Assembly (NCBI GenBank): GCA_023079485.1
Contig: CM041084.1
Coordinates: forward strand, 61,599,709 to 61,663,708
Direction of reading: 5' to 3'
Length of the DNA stretch: 64,000 bases
Source: Archilochus colubris
Lineage: Eukaryota; Chordata; Aves; Apodiformes; Trochilidae
Shown here: piece after piece, positions 26,601-39,694 of the stretch
How positions within the stretch are numbered: the first letter of the stretch is position 1
How the letters are laid out: every line of letters starts with the position of its first letter
The notes under the pieces: generated by a model
The model's input: the letters and a program-made list of their open reading frames with translations, nothing else
What the model was told of the DNA's origin: nothing
Databases searched by the model: none
Position numbers and translations under genes: made by a program

Positions 26601-29600
26601 TTCTGCAGTGTGTAGCTTTCCATAGGAATACTTGTAAATCAGATCTCCTAGTCAGCACCTGAGAAACTGTAATGAGATGACTTGGAGGAATACAAGGAAA
26701 AGAGCAAGGAGATGCAAGAGAGAATACTCTAATAGCTCATTATGAAAATGATGGCATTTATATTCTTGCATGTATGTGCTTATCTTTGTTTTCAGGGACT
26801 TTTTTCAAAACCTTGCCTATTTTCCAAATGTAAATGTTCTAATAATTCATGCTGGCTTAGAGATTCCAGCTAAGATTTTCATGTACAGTTTTATGGGTAG
26901 GTAATGTGAAGGTTTTATTTTAGAATTCTTGATAATTTAATAACCACTATTAACACACCATTAGCACTGCCATACTTTGCTACCTTTATTTATTTTTGTA
27001 TTTTTGCCAGTGAAATACCCAGCTATTTCAGTAGAGAACATATGAAAAGACGTTTCTGCTTCCAAATGACATTTTAAATGCCCTTGATGTGTAGTAATAG
27101 CACAAGCGTGGCATTTGAAAGTTACAGGGCTTGTATATCTTAACATGTAAATCTGAGAGGATAATGGGTTTCCTTTAGCTTTCATTTAAGTCAGGTGCCA
27201 TTTTGAATGCTGAGATCTTCAGTGTTGTTGGTTTACATGTTTATGGAAGAAGGTCAAGAGCCATGTTGGAGTGCTGAACATGTGAAAATATTCAGTTCTG
27301 AGAGCTGATGGAAGAATTCTTGGGTCAGTCTCCTGCTGGAAGTTGCACTCTGAGAGATAGATACCAATTTGATCTTCTTTAGATTTTTCTGCTGTTGGCA
27401 TCAGGCTTGCAGTTGTGCTTATCAAAATGTATAAATAATGCTTTGAAGTTGTGAAGATGGCTGTAGCTGTCTGGTAAAAGTGGAAAAGGTTTCCATATTA
27501 TCTTGAAACTCCTTTTCAGAATGCCTTCAGAACCAAGTGACATCCACCACTTCTGGTTGGCAGGGTTTCCCACCTTGCCACTCTAGAGACAGTGCTACGT
27601 GGGTAGCAGTGCTACTGAAGTTACAGAGCATCTAGCAGCATTGTTTGATAAGCTTTATCACTGGGTGATTCTAGGTTAACAATCTTGCTCCTTAAAGTAA
27701 AGGAAACAATACTATTTAAACCGTGGTCTGCAAGAACCATTCAGCAGGCTCTGCTCCTCTTACCTCAGAGGGATGAGAGACGAGATCCTGACCTTTGAGA
27801 AAATGCTCACTCTGGGCTTCCTGACAGCCTTGGGTTGGCTTTCCCCTTCTTGCTGTGACACGTGTCAGGCACCCAAGGCTTGCCCATGTTCTACACAAAA
27901 GCTGGGAGAGACGAGAGTTGTTTCAGTGTCTGGCCTTCAGTGGCCTCTGTAAGAAGTCATATGGTCTTATCCAGCTGGAAGATTGGGAATTCCTGTCTCA
28001 AAGGTTGGTGTAGGGAAAATCCTTCTGTTAACTAAATAAATTAGAAATAGCGTGTGGGTTTTGTTTTTTTTTCTGTATTTCACCCTTTTCCTGTAGATTA
28101 ATTTAGAGTCAAGTTAAAACCACAGCTTACCTCTTCCACTGTGTGTCCGTGCTGAAATGCCCTGTATATAAGCAAAAGTATTAACTGAAGGTAGTATATA
28201 GCAAACCAGAAATGCAGTATTGTAGACAGTGGAGCCTGCACCATAAGTGCACATGAACATAATTCTGTGTAATACAGATTTTTTTAATCAGTTTGCAGAC
28301 CCACTTATAAAATTAATGAGAGAAGCAGTGAGATTGCATAATGAAAAATTGCAAGGTCTTGTGGTTGATATGCTGCTACCCTCTACAGTGCACTGCATTA
28401 GCAAAATAATAAATAACTGTAACTGAAGATTAATATTATATTCTTTTCTGTGAGTGCACTTCAAAACAAATTTTATTTTCTTCATGAAATTTGGTTACCA
28501 AAAAAATCGTTCCTTAATGACTTGTGTGTCTATCTTTGTATTCCTGAGCTCTTAAAAACTAAAATCACTGTTTTAGAATTATGCATTTGTGTCCAGTTGA
28601 CTTTGAGTTTTCGTGTTGACTGTTCGAAAAAAATTTAATCTTCTGGAAAAAAATAACGCAGCTTTTCCAGTGAGATTCAAACTTGGTTCTTTTCTTGGTA
28701 TTTAGCAGTGAGATGCTCTGTAGGTCTTACAGTTATCATGATTATGCAGAGTTTTATAACATTTTACTATCTTGTTTTTCTTGGGAAATGTGAAGGTTAC
28801 CTTTTTGCTGGTGAGAAGAGGGTAATAAAAGTTTTTTCCTTTTCTGACAAAGTGCTTGATTCTCCAGTCACAATCATTGTGGAATATATATGCATTTTTC
28901 ATGTGATGGTTGTACTCGGTTTCAGTCTTTGCTTCGTTTTATGTTCTTGTTTGGCAAGATTGTAAGTGGCTCCTTGCCTCTTTGATATTTGATAACTTAA
29001 AAATGTGCCCTCAGGTGCCGTTCTGAAATGTTGTGTATTTTTGTTCTGATTTTTGTGTGTTTTAAGTTCTTATTAAAACTTTCTCTTGTTATATTCTCTT
29101 CATGCGTTCTTCAGTAGTTTAGTGTTCTCCATAGCTATTTCCAGGTTATTGAACAATGCTTTCAATATAGATATAAAGTGATCATAAATGATCATAAGTC
29201 ACAGGAGAACTGAAGGAACGTGCATGGGCAAGGAGATAAGAGTTATTCTGGAGTATAGCAGATTCTTCCCTGGTTTTAATTCCTATATTCAGCATATCTG
29301 AACTGTGTTAATCCAAGAACACTTCAGAATTTTAGAAATTCAACTGAAAAGATACACGAAGGCTATTTGATGGGACACCACCCCACTACTTTTGCCTTTA
29401 CACCAGAGAAGACATTAGGTTAAATTTAAAGGAAAATCAAAGTAATGTAGTATGTTTTACTCCTGTTTACATGTCTGTAAATCATTCCACAGGTTCTGCA
29501 GGAATTTTTTGGCTGTTAAGGTTCATAGGTTGTAAATGTACTCATGCAATGCATAAATGTATAGCTAGGTATTTTTTTTATGTCACTGTGTTCCCTTTCA

Positions 29601-30588
29601 TAACTATGGAAGTCACTGTTGCATTCACTGTACAAAATAATTTACTGTAAATAACAACTGCTGAAACTAAATTACCAAAATGAGAGATGCAGCTGATCAT
29701 AGCTGTTCAGAAAGTCACCAGGCAGATTAAAACCAAACACCAGAAGGTATATAAATACTGTCATTAGCTCAGCTCTGCTGGTTTCATGTACACACAGCTG
29801 GTTAATTCTCTGGTCAAAACTCAAAGCAGACAACCCATTAGCCCTCATGATAGTATACAAATTCTGGTTTTTCCTATTAAAAAAAACAACTGCTATGCCT
29901 GTTTTCATCTTCTACATCTGTAAGATTGAAGTGCATCTAAAATCTGCCTAGGAAACCATTTTCAGACTAAGAAATTCTGCAAGAGGTGTTTCGAACTACA
30001 GGTTTATCAGAATATATCCTCAAACAGCTCTGTTGAAGTCTCCCCAACTCCTAATATGCACTTCCCACCTAAATGTCATTGGAATGCTTTTATCTTGGTT
30101 CTAGCATCACCTTGCCACAGGGTGAATCATAATAGGTTATGGTGAAACCAGCCTAGTTCCCAAGAAAACAACTACTGCTATTTCTAGCATGATATTTGTT
30201 GTGCATCTAGTAACCTAGTTCACTAATGGGTTTCATTGCAAGAGTTACAGAACTCTTGGGTATAGTTTGTAATTAATGAATATTAATTTCAAAATTTACA
30301 CTTAATACAAAATTTAGGCACCTGTGTTATTTTCTAAGCATTCAGTTTATATGATATCTTCCAAATAACTGCTCCCTTCGCAGGAAAATAAGCAATATAT
30401 TTAGACACAGAGACAGTTATTGGACTAGTTCCAGAAAAGTTTTGAACTTTTCACTCAGTTGTATGTAAAATAATTTGTTTATTGGTGAGCTTAACATTAA
30501 AAATAATTGGCAAACCTTTTTTCTTGCTTTCAGTAAATTTTAGTCTGTTCTTGAATTTAAAATAAACTTTTAAATAATTATTTTCTAG
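23605..30588 (+). other. KIF13A: Intron, 6,984 bp
   Basis: Contains one young CR1 copy (25,674-26,190), a 15-base poly(T) run (26,374-26,388) and a slightly GC-richer island at about 27,720-27,910 that I could not identify. The rest is unremarkable AT-rich intron. Confidence 0.75.
25674..26190 (-). mobile_element. CR1 LINE, 3' fragment (young subfamily)
   Basis: A minus-oriented CR1 of about 517 bp. The + strand begins with ATAGAATCATAGAATTGG, the inverted 3' terminus, continues through the ORF2 C-terminal coding region, and is 5'-truncated inside ORF2 near GTGTGGCCTCACTAG. Relative to its sister copies it carries small changes that break the ORF2 frame. Confidence 0.95.
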
Positions 30589-30681
30589 GTCAAGAAGTGG
30601 TGTTCAAGTGCCTTGGAGAAGGAATTCTTGAAAAGGCCTTTCAGGGATATAATGCTTGTATTTTTGCCTATGGACAGACAG
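30589..30681 (+). CDS. KIF13A: KIF13A motor-domain exon with P-loop start (window exon 3)
   Basis: Ninety-three bases after TTTTCTAG. The exon completes Gly, then encodes [20 protein letters not shown] and on to [11 protein letters not shown], about residues 75-105. AYGQTG is the first half of the kinesin Walker A motif (GQTGSGKS), split here by the intron (G|GT). The LEKAFQGYN wording is diagnostic of KIF13A, where KIF13B has a different helix. The donor is GTGGGT. Confidence 0.97.
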
Positions 30682-31189
30682 GTGGGTATCTTGTGATAAA
30701 AGGGAAGAGAAAACTTATTGTGCACATGGGGAATGTGAAGAAAAAATAATAAATATTAAGATAGATTCTATTAAAAAATAGTACCTTTATATTATATTTG
30801 TATACCATAATGTTAATGTTAAACATTTCATACAGCTGGGGATAATGTGAAGTTCTTAAAGTAGCTTTGTAAATATGCCCCTAGTTAATACTTGTTGGGA
30901 CCACTTTCAAAGTCTAAAAGAAGTAATTCATACCAAAGGCTCATTCAGTCTTTTGTGTTTGAGTGTGTTCAAAGAGGTCCCAGCTAATGGCCCTAGTGAA
31001 TAAAAACTTTAAAATAATTTCTGTTTCCCTGTACCTTGTAGTCAAAAGAGTTAGCTATCTGTCTGGAATAGAATGTCATGTTGTATGGGCATCTGGAGGA
31101 AAACCAAGAGAATGAAAATGTGCTTCTTGAACAAATGAGTAGTTCAGAAACTGCAGTCTAAAATATTTTCTTCTCCTTTCTTCCTTTAG
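30682..31189 (+). other. KIF13A: Intron, 508 bp
   Basis: A short AT-rich intron ending in the polypyrimidine tract TTCTCCTTTCTTCCTTTAG. No repeat or other feature seen. Confidence 0.85.
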
Positions 31190-31370
31190 GTTCAGGAAAA
31201 TCCTTTTCAATGATGGGCAATGCAGAGCAGCTGGGTCTGATCCCACGGCTCTGTTGTGCTTTATTTCAGAGAATCTCTGTGGAAGAAAATGAATCTCATT
31301 CCTTTAAAGTTGAAGTGTCCTATATGGAAATCTACAATGAGAAAGTCAGAGATCTGCTTGACCCAAAAGG
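31190..31370 (+). CDS. KIF13A: KIF13A motor-domain exon (window exon 4)
   Basis: This 181-base exon completes the P-loop (GSGKSFSMMGNAEQLGLIPR), which holds the Lys and Ser that bind ATP phosphate and magnesium. It continues through the kinesin signature stretch SFKVEVSYMEIYNEKVRDLL to DPKG, about residues 105-165. The Phe-Ser after GKS is KIF13A-like; KIF13B has a Tyr-Thr there. The frame enters with two bases and leaves with two (GG|G). The donor is GTGAGT. Confidence 0.98.
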
Positions 31371-32306
31371 GTGAGTAACTTCATTCTTCCCCACAGCCAT
31401 CCTTGGTTTTGTCTGGAACTATAAAAGTAGAAATCACTTTTTGAAGTCGTTTAGAAGGTTTTTTTCCCAAATTTGTGTTTATATGACCTCCTTAGAAAAG
31501 GTTAGATAACAAACACCAGAAAGAAGAGAATATCCATGTAGAGCTTGGATATGAAGTTCTAACTGGTGTGGATCAACCATTATAATGAATATAAATACTG
31601 TATGAAGTAGTTTAGTGCCTATCTACAAGTAAATTCTGGGATATTTTTTGCCATATGATCCATACTTTATTCAGATAAGATTTTTCGTCAACTAGAAGGT
31701 GTTTGAAGCTTATTTACAACCTGGTTCTGTTTTCCTGGTTTGAGCCTTTTGAATGTGGAAGCATAACACCTCAAAATATATTCATGATACTCATTCTTCT
31801 GTCTGGGCTACACAGTTGTACGGATTAGGCTGCCTGGCTTGTAGGTGTCCAGGCAAAAGATAGTTTGATGAGGTTTTTTGGGCTGGATGTTGATACATGT
31901 GATTCCTGAAAATAATTGCACCAGGTGAAGAAGTGTGCAAGTCAGTTAAAAAGGTAGATTTGAGACTCACTTGATATACATTAATAAAGTGTGGAAAAAG
32001 TCAAGAAGAATTTGCTTTAGCAAATTGGTGGGAGGAGGGGGGAGTGGTTATTGTTTCCTTTTTTTTCAGCGTTCTTTCTGCCAAATAAAGCATTTCAAGT
32101 TTTGTTCCAATCACAAATTAAAAATAATTTATGTGTACGGATTAAAACCAATTAGATTAATTTGAGTCTTTATTATTAATTTGTTACAACAACCCTGGAA
32201 GGCTTCTGCTATATAGAGGATTCTTCTAATTTCATACTATAATTTTAGTTTTTCAATAAAGTTTACACATTAGTGGAGTGTACATAAAGTCTACTTTCTT
32301 TCATAG
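31371..32306 (+). other. KIF13A: Intron, 936 bp
   Basis: AT-rich intron. No repeat, RNA gene or extra exon seen. It ends in TTTCTTTCATAG. Confidence 0.8.
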
Positions 32307-32394
32307 GAGTCGTCAGTCCCTTAAGGTCCGAGAGCACAAGGTATTGGGGCCCTATGTGGATGGCCTGTCTCAGCTGGCTGTTACAAACTTTGAG
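32307..32394 (+). CDS. KIF13A: KIF13A motor-domain exon (window exon 5)
   Basis: Eighty-eight bases encode SRQSLKVREHKVLGPYVDGL and then SQLAVTNFE, about residues 166-194. In kinesins this is the strand region leading to helix alpha-2b and loop 8. It begins with the third base of a split Gly and ends in phase 0. The donor is GTAAAT. Confidence 0.97.
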
Positions 32395-33838
32395 GTAAAT
32401 CTCAAACAGTGACAAGTTTACAAATAACACCCTATACATAAGCAATAGAATTCTTACAAGAGCTAAACTAGCCTGTCCAGACATTTTGGTTCTTGAGTGT
32501 ATATGATCTCTGGCAGTTGCAAAGATCTTCTCCAGTGCTTCAGGAGCATTTATTTCATATAAAAGCTTCCAGTTTCCCTTTATGTTGGTTAAAAGTATAA
32601 TAGTGGTATTGCTTTATTTTGCGTTTTTCAGTGCATACAGGATGCACCAATTTTCTTTGACACAGGAAATGTAAGGCTTCTCAAATAAGAATATTAGTCT
32701 TCTAATACTCCCTTTGATTTTGTTGTTGAATACCACCTCTTATTTCATATAGGGATATTTTTTTACAAGGATATGTAGTGATAGGACAAGGACAACTCTA
32801 AGAGGGTAGTTTTAGATTAGATACAAGAAAGAATTTATTTATTTTTTTTTCCAGTGAGGGTGCTGAGACACTGGAACAGGTTGCCCAGAGAGGTGGTAAA
32901 AACATTCAGGGTCAGGTTGCATGGGGCTCTGAGCAATCTGATCTATTTGAAAATGCCCCTGCTTACTGCAGAGACCTTTAAAGGTCCCTTTCAACCCAAA
33001 CTATTCTATAATAAATAAATCAGTATTGTAGAGGCAATTGAACTGCTGTAGCTACAGTGGAAATAACTAAAACTTGCAGTTGTATAAATTGCATAGTCCT
33101 TACTTTTCATAGGGAAACCTATTTGGAAATGGTTTTTAAAACTGTTCATTCTATGTTTAGTATTGTGTAGGAATCATTTTAGGTTTTTATGGTCTGTTTT
33201 TTTTCTTTAAGTACCTGTGCATATTGTAGAGTTGCAAAAACTTCTTTTGCAGCTTCTGTGGTGAATTGCAGGCTTTGAAAGCACACTTCCATTATTAAAA
33301 TTCTATGACATATTGTTCATGCCTACTTTTGTAAGATTACTTTTATGAAACTATCTTGGAAGTCTTTGCAAGCACATGTATCAGACTCAGCATAGTTGTC
33401 TTTTTTTTTTTTTTTTTTTTTTATGTTCATGGGAAGTGTACAGACTCCAAGTGAGATAAACCTTGGAGGCAATTAAGTGAAGATGCTGTTAGTGCAATTC
33501 GGTAAAGAGATGCATTGTGTTAACTTGTGTGAGTAGATCTATGCTGGCCTGATTACTGGAGTTAAAAAATATGATCTGTAATGCAGATGTTGCCAACATA
33601 TTTCAGCACCAGATAAGGAGAAAGTGCTTTGGATGTAGTTGCTGGGCTTTTAAGTGCAGCACTTAAACCATATTACATAGCCTCTGTACATCTCGAAACG
33701 TGCAAGGAATTTACTCATTACCTTACCTTTTTCCTCTTTCCCACACATATACATCCTTCTATTTAGATGAGGATTTTGTTCAGCAGGCACAAAATCTTGG
33801 TTTTATCCTGGCATAATTTTTAACTCTTTTTGCTCTAG
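32395..33838 (+). other. KIF13A: Intron, 1,444 bp
   Basis: Holds a diverged plus-strand CR1 fragment (32,777-33,012) and a pure run of 22 T (33,401-33,422). Nothing else seen. Confidence 0.8.
32777..33012 (+). mobile_element. CR1 LINE, 3' fragment (diverged)
   Basis: A plus-oriented fragment starting at TGATAGGACAAGGACAAC and passing through GACACTGGAACAGGTTGCCC to TTTCAACCCAAACTATTCTA. The matching ORF2 segment is frameshifted and interrupted by a T-rich insertion around 32,836-32,850. It is older than the 8,776-type copies and closer to the subfamily at 45,008 and 54,234. Confidence 0.85.
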
Positions 33839-33973
33839 GATATTGAGTCACTGATGTCAGAGGGAAACAAATCACGAACAGTTGCAGCAACCAACATGAA
33901 TGAAGAAAGCAGCCGGTCTCATGCTGTATTCAATATTATAGTGACTCAGACACTTTATGACCTGCATTCTGGT
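33839..33973 (+). CDS. KIF13A: KIF13A motor-domain exon with switch I (window exon 6)
   Basis: Exactly 45 codons, phase 0 at both ends, about residues 195-239. The exon contains [20 protein letters not shown] followed by [13 protein letters not shown] is the kinesin switch I element that senses the nucleotide gamma-phosphate. It ends with [10 protein letters not shown]. The donor is GTATGT and the acceptor TTGCTCTAG. Conservation is near complete against KIF13A. Confidence 0.98.
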
Positions 33974-34474
33974 GTATGTATTTCTCTTGATTAATTCATG
34001 AAGTTGTGGTAAACTCCTCTTCCACCCAAATTACCTCTTTAGCTGTGCTTCTGCCTTCAGTGTTACGGGGTCCAATAGTCAAAGTAATACTGGTGAGACC
34101 ATGAGATTGAGAGAACCCTGAGGAAGCACGCTAGATGAAGCAAACAGTGGGATCACATTTTAAGACCTTATTGCCACCATGAAACCTGTCTTAGGTCTTA
34201 ACTATTGCTGAGATTGGTATGTTTTAACAGTATGCTTTGCCAGTAAGGTTGATGTTACCATACAGCTGATTCTGGTTCAATAGTGCTTCAGCCCTATATA
34301 TTTTAGTGTAAGATTGGCTTTTACAGAGCTAAAAAACCTCTTCTCTCATACCTCAAGTTTGATACTTTCAACTTTTATTATGAAGAACAGTGTTTCATGG
34401 TGTCAGTGTCAGACATCTTAGCATTTTGTGCTGATGTTTCTTAGCTGTTGTTCTCCCATGTCTCATCTATGCAG
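33974..34474 (+). other. KIF13A: Intron, 501 bp
   Basis: Short intron without recognisable repeats, ending in CTCATCTATGCAG. Confidence 0.85.
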
Positions 34475-34587
34475 AATTCGGGAGAGAAAGTCAGCAAGGT
34501 CAGCCTGGTGGATTTGGCTGGGAGTGAGAGAGTGTCCAAAACAGGAGCTGCAGGAGAACGTCTGAAGGAAGGCAGCAACATAAACAA
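34475..34587 (+). CDS. KIF13A: KIF13A motor-domain exon with switch II (window exon 7)
   Basis: This 113-base exon encodes [20 protein letters not shown], then [18 protein letters not shown], about residues 240-277. DLAGSE is kinesin switch II, and the following loop 11 and helix alpha-4 start (GSNINKSL) form the microtubule-binding face. The exon ends with two bases of a Lys codon (AA|A). The donor is [22 protein letters not shown] separates it from the KIF13B wording. Confidence 0.98.
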
Positions 34588-37500
34588 GTAAGACATACAC
34601 AGGCTGTGAACCTTAATCTTGCAAGAATCACTGTTGTTTCCTTGGCCTCATCTCGTGGTGTGCTTGTTACAAGTCAGCTCAAATTATAGACCTCATCAGA
34701 AGCAGTTTGATGTGGCTTTTTCAGTTCTCTGATACTGATAGAGTTCTTTAAGCTGCTCTCTGCCAAGCACCGTGTGTTTCCTTACACTGGCATAGGGGAC
34801 CTTGATTCATACTTGACTCAGATGAGGGCTGTATGAATTTTATCTGGAAAAAGTGACAGCAGCACCCTTTAATTAAGCATATACCTTTTGTGATTCATTT
34901 ATACACCCTGTCCTTAGGCTCATGTGTTTGTCTCATCAACTGCTAAAGGAAGAATGCAAAGTTGCAGAGTTGAATGGCTTGGTTCCAACATGTATTAAAA
35001 TATGTAAGAGTATAACTCACTGTTTAAGAAAACCAGATCAGAATGAATCTTTGTCAGTTTAGCAGTGCCTCAGGCATTTGTACACAAGCAATGACAAGTT
35101 TCGAGGCACTTTTTTTTACTGTAATTACCGTATTATTGCCCCAAAGCAAAAATTTAGCCCACTATTACTGTTGTCTTAAACACACTAATTCTCCTGGGAA
35201 AGAAAGAGTTTCACTGTTACATCAAAAGCTACTGCTTTTTCAGTTTAATTTTAAAATGTTATGAAATATTTTGGTATTTAAAGTGACAGCATAAAGTGTG
35301 TTTGAACAGCATTCATACTTGAAGTGATCTAAAATTACTTATTATTAGAGTTTGAACATGTTCACATGTTTTGGGCTAATTTCTAATCAACTTTATGTTT
35401 AACACTGGTATAGTCCTTGTGAAATGAAATCATGTGGCTCTGTTTGCCCAATGGCAGGTATTGTACCTTTATCCCATAGATTTCTAGTTAAGTTCAGATT
35501 GTTTTTACCAGAAAGTGTATTTGTATTTTGCATCAGAAAGGTGAAACTAAATATTTCTCTCTAATTCTTGGAAAATAATTCAAATGCTGACTCTCCTAAC
35601 ATCTATTAACAAGCTGCAAGCTTAGCTATGGATAACAGATTTCTTTTTTTTTGGGTCTTAGGATGTTTATTCAGTGTTAAACTTCTAGGGCATTGCTGCA
35701 GTAATGGAATGATATTTTGCCCATGCTAAACCTCTTTGACAACAGCAGAAGCAAGCACCAAACTTTCCTGTTTAAAAACAAAAGTGGACAGCTCTACATT
35801 TCTCATCAATTAAATTTTTATATGCTATAAATTTGTATTACTTTCTCAATTTATTGTTTGCAATTAAAAATCTCTTTTGGACCTGGTAGGCAAGAGGAAT
35901 CGTGGTGCTGTGCTTGGTGTCTGTCTTGTGTTAGATTTTTGCTGTTACTTGGAGATTTAATGAAACTTGTCTCTTACTGGAAGCCTCAAAATTCATATAT
36001 ACGTCTTTTAGTAGACTAGTTTTTCAGAGAGCATTGTGCATTGTGTAAGATCTTTTGGATGTGATGAACCTTACTTATTAGGGAAAGACAGTAATCTTCT
36101 CTGGCAGGATACAGATATGTAAACCACATACCTTGCTATGTTAGCTCTTTTTTTTTTTAATTATTTTTTTATTCTTTTCTGAATAAAACAGTAATGTGGA
36201 TTGGTAGCATGTACTATGTTTAATGAGATAAAAAATAGAGCTGGTCAAAATTCCCTGCCAAATAAATCTGCTATTTGCTGTATGTTTGATTGCCTTGAAG
36301 AAGAATGTGGAAATAACGTATTTGTTTTTTATACTGAAACTGCATCGTGTGACATTCACCCAGGCTCTTCAGGTTTCTCTGCTCTCTGTTCTGTGCATGA
36401 AACCTGGCTTAGGACTCTTGGTAGCTGCTGCTCCATCCCACAACTCATCCTGTTGTAAACACTCTTTTCTGTTTTGAGACAGCATGTTGCAGAGGGGAGG
36501 GGATAGATTGCTCTCCCACTTATTGAAACAGTGGAGAGTTGTGTCATACTGTTAACATTTTCATGAAGTTTTAATAAAGATTATGGCTGTTTTTTTCTCA
36601 GAGCTGATGCACAGCTGCCTTGGTGAAGGTGCTGGGTGTCTGCTCTTTATTATTGATGTTTTGGGGGGATTTGCCATACATGACAGCAAAGTGATATGTG
36701 CTTGTTCCTCCCCAGGATGTACTAGTTCCTGTACCAAGCATAAAAATACAGGTGGTTAACAGCTCTGTGTGGTGTAGTCAAAGAATTTCTACAGTACAGT
36801 AGTAGCAGGAAGCAGAATAAATGAGCTGTCAGTGGATAAGAATACTTTCTGTGTGCAGTCTGAAATCTTAGCTCTGATTAGTAAAATCATAGCTGTTTTC
36901 CTTTTAAATGGGGAACACACAAAGAAGCCTTTAAAATGTAGGCGAGGGAAGGAATGAGCCGGGACAGGTCAGACTCCAGGGTGAAATGGAATTTGGTTGT
37001 AAATTGTACAGATATAGCTTGAGTGGTTGTCATTTGAGAAGAGAGGAATGGAGCTGCAGTGAGGAAGCACCACCTCCCTAAAATGCCACAAATTTGGGCC
37101 CTGAGTAGGAGTGTGCAAGCTTCGTACCCCTATTAGCAAGGGCAGCCTGGTCATGCTGGAGGAAGAGAAGTAAGGAGAACTGAGTGTACAGAGATGGCAC
37201 CTTCCTGGGCTTTTGCACCTCGTGAGCTCACTCCCTGCTGCATCTGAACAGCCTCAGTCTGCTGTGCCTTCTGCTGAGGTTGATTCATTGTAGAGGTGGT
37301 GTGAGATAAGATCAAAGTAGTGGCAGATCTCTGATGCATCATTTAGCATGAAGCAAAGCACCTGATGAGTCCTGTTGTTAGTTTGTTGGGTAGTCATTTC
37401 TTCTACTTCTTTCCTTTAAAAAGCCCTGTATTATGAAATCTCAAGCAGAATATGTAAATGACTCGTTTGGCTTTTATTGCAGATGTTTACAGTCTTAAAA

Positions 37501-39582
37501 TCAGTAGTTATAGAAATAACATTTTTTTAATTCTGTGTAAATAAACTGTAGTTTATAATTTCCTGTTCATTAAAATACAGTACTCATAACTCAAATTGGT
37601 GTTGCAGCCCTTTTGAGAAATAGTTTGCAGTGCTAGGCCTTTTTGAATCTCTTACGAGTGTCTTCCCCCTCCCTCAGTTTTTTGGTTTAGTTTTCATATT
37701 TCCTGTCATTTTAAGAGGGAAGAAGGAATCGGAGGAAAATAGGCTAGGGTGAATTTTTACTTTGCTTTCCTTGAAGATGGGACCCATTTGGAGTATGGTG
37801 GTGGTGCTGTTCAGTTGGGTGCTGTAGGAGGTTGCTATGGAGCAGCATACAGCATCCTGATGTTTGTTCTTTCATGTTTAGCACACTGTCATCTCTGTCT
37901 GTGGAGACCAAAGACTGGAGGCAAGAACAAATTCTCTCTCCCCTGTCTTTCCCCACAAGCTTTCAGAGGTTGTAAGGCTTTTGTTAAGATCACAAGCTGT
38001 AACTAGCTGTCCTTTATACTGTCAAATTTTCAGAGGTGAATTGGGAATTTATCCTGTAGACAAATTTAGAAAATGAGAGTGTTCTCTTGGGAGATCAGAT
38101 TTCTTAATCTCTCTTTTAATTTTGTTTTCAAGCCTATGCTATATCTTCATTGCGCTTTGTGCTATACACAGTATGGGACATCTTTTGTGACACATGTAGT
38201 GTTTCTTGTTACTCTACTCTCAGATTTCTTCCTTGAGTCGTCTTCTGCAACAGTTTTGTCATTTTCTAAATGTTATTTCTGAACCACTGGTAATTTCAAG
38301 CAGCACTAAGGTCCTGTTACAAATATAGTACAAAAAACACCTATCAACTAAAACAGTACTATTTCTTTGAAAAGAAAACTCAGAAGGATGAAGTGGAACA
38401 GTACAATTAGAGATTTGCCTATCTAATTGCAAAGCTGCTGAAATTTTCCTTGGTAGTTATCAAGAGTAGCTGGTAATTGAGCAGGAGTATGACAGACCAG
38501 GATGCTCTTGGATTTCAGCACTTTTAAAACCCCTTAGGCATCTGTTTAATCTTCTCAGGCTTCTGAACCATCTCATTATCTTAAACATACTCACCCCAAG
38601 AGCCTTGATGTCACTTAAAATTTACACAGGGTCGTGTTACAATTGGGTTATATAATGCACAGATGCTTAACACATGTTGCTAATACACTTACCCTTGTTG
38701 GTAGAAGTGGTATGTATACGAAAAGGAGTGAAGTATCTGTATTTTCTTAACAATTCTAGAGTGGTGTTCGAGATGTGGCTGACTGATCAGCAATCTGAGG
38801 GCTTTTCTCTGTAATGGTTGTGCAGCATTTTTATAACTGGGAGATTGAACTATTCCCCTCAAGTAGCTAGTGAGGCTCCACCTTAATTATAAATCAATTC
38901 ACTTGTCAAGGGACCTCCTAATCAGTGTCTTCTGATGAGCAGTATCCATCCTTGGGTGATGGCAGATTAGTTAGAGGATCACCAGGCAGACTGGTTCTCC
39001 TGGGCCACTGATGGCTTTGTCTTGAGGATGTCTCCTTATGGCTGGAAAATTGTTCAGTTTTAGTCTGTTGTTAAGCCAGTGCTCTTGAAACATTGTTCCT
39101 AGAGACAGGGCATTCTTGCTGTGCTGCCAGCACTCATTCCTAACAGTGTCATACAGCAGTGTCCATGATAGAAATATTTTTAGTCTCTGAGGAAAGGTAG
39201 ATGTTTAATAACATACAGTAATTAATGTACTGAAGCCATCTGCTTTACATTTTTTGAACTATTTTAAATACATGAATAATATTAGTCTTAGTCTTCCTGG
39301 AACCTGTTCTTAATACCAGATGAGATGAAACAATGTAGATAGCATTTTTTTTCTTCCAGATGTGTAACTTTAATAAAAACACTGCTATGTTTGGAGCAGG
39401 GCAGTGAGCTAGCTGATCTCTTGTGGTCATTTCCAACTTAAATTATTCTGGTATTTAAAAAATCAGATGTGAAATTCTGCAGCGAATGGATTAAGCTCTT
39501 TACCAAATTCCCTTTTCTGTGTTTTATATAAGTCTACTTTTGGAATATGTGTTAAAGCCATTCTGCTATGTTTCATTTATAG
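34588..39582 (+). other. KIF13A: Intron, 4,995 bp
   Basis: AT-rich intron with scattered T and A runs (for example around 36,149-36,175) and a CR1 3'-end remnant at 39,389-39,450. Small open frames in 36,200-38,280 have no recognisable domains. Confidence 0.75.
39389..39450 (+). mobile_element. CR1 LINE, short 3'-end remnant
   Basis: Only the tail of a CR1 can be recognised: a GCTGATCTCTTGTGGTC segment, TTTCCAACTTAAATTATTCTG, and loss of the rest. Old and strongly diverged. Confidence 0.6.
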
Positions 39583-39694
39583 ATCACTTTCAACACTGGG
39601 CTTGGTCATATCATCACTTGCTGACCAAGCAGCGGGAAAGGGGAAAAACAAGTTTGTGCCTTACAGAGACTCTGTACTCACTTGGCTTCTCAAG
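39583..39694 (+). CDS. KIF13A: KIF13A motor-domain exon (window exon 8)
   Basis: The 112-base exon completes Lys and encodes [20 protein letters not shown], then [17 protein letters not shown], about residues 278-314. It covers helix alpha-4, the lysine-bearing loop 12 (GKGKNKF, the K-loop region that helps kinesin-3 motors hold the microtubule) and the invariant [13 protein letters not shown] of alpha-5. It ends in phase 0. The donor is GTAATT. Confidence 0.98.
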